Positions 63,386 through 64,000 of a stretch of 64,000 nucleotides of DNA are shown here, piece after piece (positions within the stretch are counted from its first letter, which is position 1; every line of letters starts with the position of its first letter). The notes under the pieces were generated by a model, which saw only the letters and a list, made by a program, of their open reading frames with translations, was not told the origin of the DNA and did not search any database. The stretch is from Achromobacter insolitus (lineage in GTDB: Bacteria; Pseudomonadota; Gammaproteobacteria; Burkholderiales; Burkholderiaceae_B). The stretch spans positions 1 to 64,000 of the forward strand of contig NZ_NJIF01000003.1 of NCBI RefSeq assembly GCF_002209555.1. The letters are read 5' to 3'. The translations under genes and the position numbers were made by a program.

Positions 63386-64000
63386 AAAAAATTCGTGGTG
63401 GCGCGGCGTTTTCCTGACTCTGTACCTGGTCTTTGCCATCCTGCCGCTGTACTGGATGCTGAACATGTCGTTCAAGACCAACACCGAGATCGTCAGCACC
63501 CTGACGCTATGGCCGCGCGACTTCACCTTCGAGCATTACCGCACGATCTTTACCGATCCGGCCTGGTACTCCGGCTACATCAATTCGCTGATCTACGTGG
63601 TCATCAATACCGTGATCTCGCTGGCCGTGGCCTTGCCCGCTGCCTATGCGTTCTCGCGCTACCGCTTCATCGGCGACAAGCATGTGTTCTTCTGGCTGCT
63701 TACCAACCGCATGACGCCGCCCGCGGTGTTCCTGCTGCCGTTTTTCCAGCTCTACAGCTCCTTCGGCCTGATGGACACCCATCTGGCGGTCGCGCTAGCG
63801 CACCTGGTATTCAACGTGCCGCTGGCGGTGTGGATCCTGGAAGGCTTCATGTCTGGCGTGCCGCGCGAAATCGACGAGACCGCCTACGTCGACGGCTATT
63901 CCTTTCCGCGCTTTTTCCTGACCATCTTCCTGCCGCTGATCAAGTCAGGGGTCGGGGTGGCGGCATTTTTCTGCTTCATGTTCAGTTGGGTGGAACTGCT
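63378..64000 (+). CDS. glpQ: Glycerol ABC importer permease GlpQ, 3' end outside window
   Basis: Second permease of the importer, MalG/UgpE type; 207 codons are visible and the frame is still open at the window end. Starts at ATG 63378, overlapping glpP by eight bases. Helices at about 10-30, 70-95, 105-130, 138-160 and 180-205 can be seen, and the EAA loop is REIDETAYVDGYSFPRFF. The last quarter of the protein and the substrate-binding protein gene expected next lie beyond the window. Confidence 0.9.

Overview
This 64-kb window comes from a high-GC betaproteobacterium, most likely an Alcaligenaceae member of the Achromobacter/Bordetella type. That placement rests on gene content, not on a database comparison. 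It shows a filamentous-haemagglutinin-type exoprotein with a Pro-rich-linker autotransporter next to it, a Bug-type solute receptor, an ImuA-ImuB-DnaE2 cassette, an AaeB/DUF1656 efflux operon and a GlpSTPQ-type glycerol importer. I see no rRNA, tRNA, CRISPR array, insertion sequence or integrase.

Layout. 1-5.15 kb: the 3' part of a CdiA/FhaB gene ending in a polymorphic toxin tail, its small presumed immunity gene, then a broken orphan toxin end and a barstar-type immunity gene, all much more AT-rich than the rest. 5.3-12.1 kb: an autotransporter, a diguanylate cyclase, an Rrf2 regulator divergent from an epoxide hydrolase, a small membrane protein and an I78-type inhibitor lipoprotein. 12.3-19.3 kb: an RpiR regulator followed in one direction by diaminopropionate ammonia-lyase, two unrelated N-carbamoylases, an MFS carrier and a YgeY-like M20 hydrolase, which together look like a catabolic operon for an unusual amino acid derivative. 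A frameshifted LysR gene and an SGNH hydrolase follow. 21.7-27.1 kb: the LexA-controlled imuA-imuB-dnaE2 mutagenesis cassette. 27.1-30.9 kb: a DUF1016/PDDEXK nuclease, a LysP-like permease and an esterase. 30.9-36.0 kb: a MarR-FUSC-DUF1656-HlyD-OMF efflux operon. 36.2-38.5 kb: queD, queE, arfB and a DUF2238 gene. 38.5-43.6 kb: LysR, Bug receptor and amidase, then an ArsR regulator with an Old Yellow Enzyme. 43.6-49.7 kb: single housekeeping-like genes (CPBP protease, MAPEG, NRDE, FUSC, YbaK) and a degenerate response regulator. 49.8-55.1 kb: a TetR-controlled HlyD-ABC-OMF exporter. 55.2-57.7 kb: a CurA-type reductase with a DJ-1/PfpI protein, then an HD-GYP protein. 57.7-64 kb: glpR-glpD divergent from glpS-glpT-glpP-glpQ, the last cut by the window end.

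Most transcription units have a regulator gene at the edge and a visible inverted repeat in the adjoining intergenic region (LexA, RpiR, MarR, LysR, ArsR, TetR, GlpR). There is no gene-free stretch longer than about 300 bases. The least ordinary parts are the stacked toxin-immunity modules at 3.5-5.15 kb, the dpaL/double-carbamoylase operon, the phosphorylation-dead response regulator and the complementary degeneracies in the two glycerol ABC ATPases.
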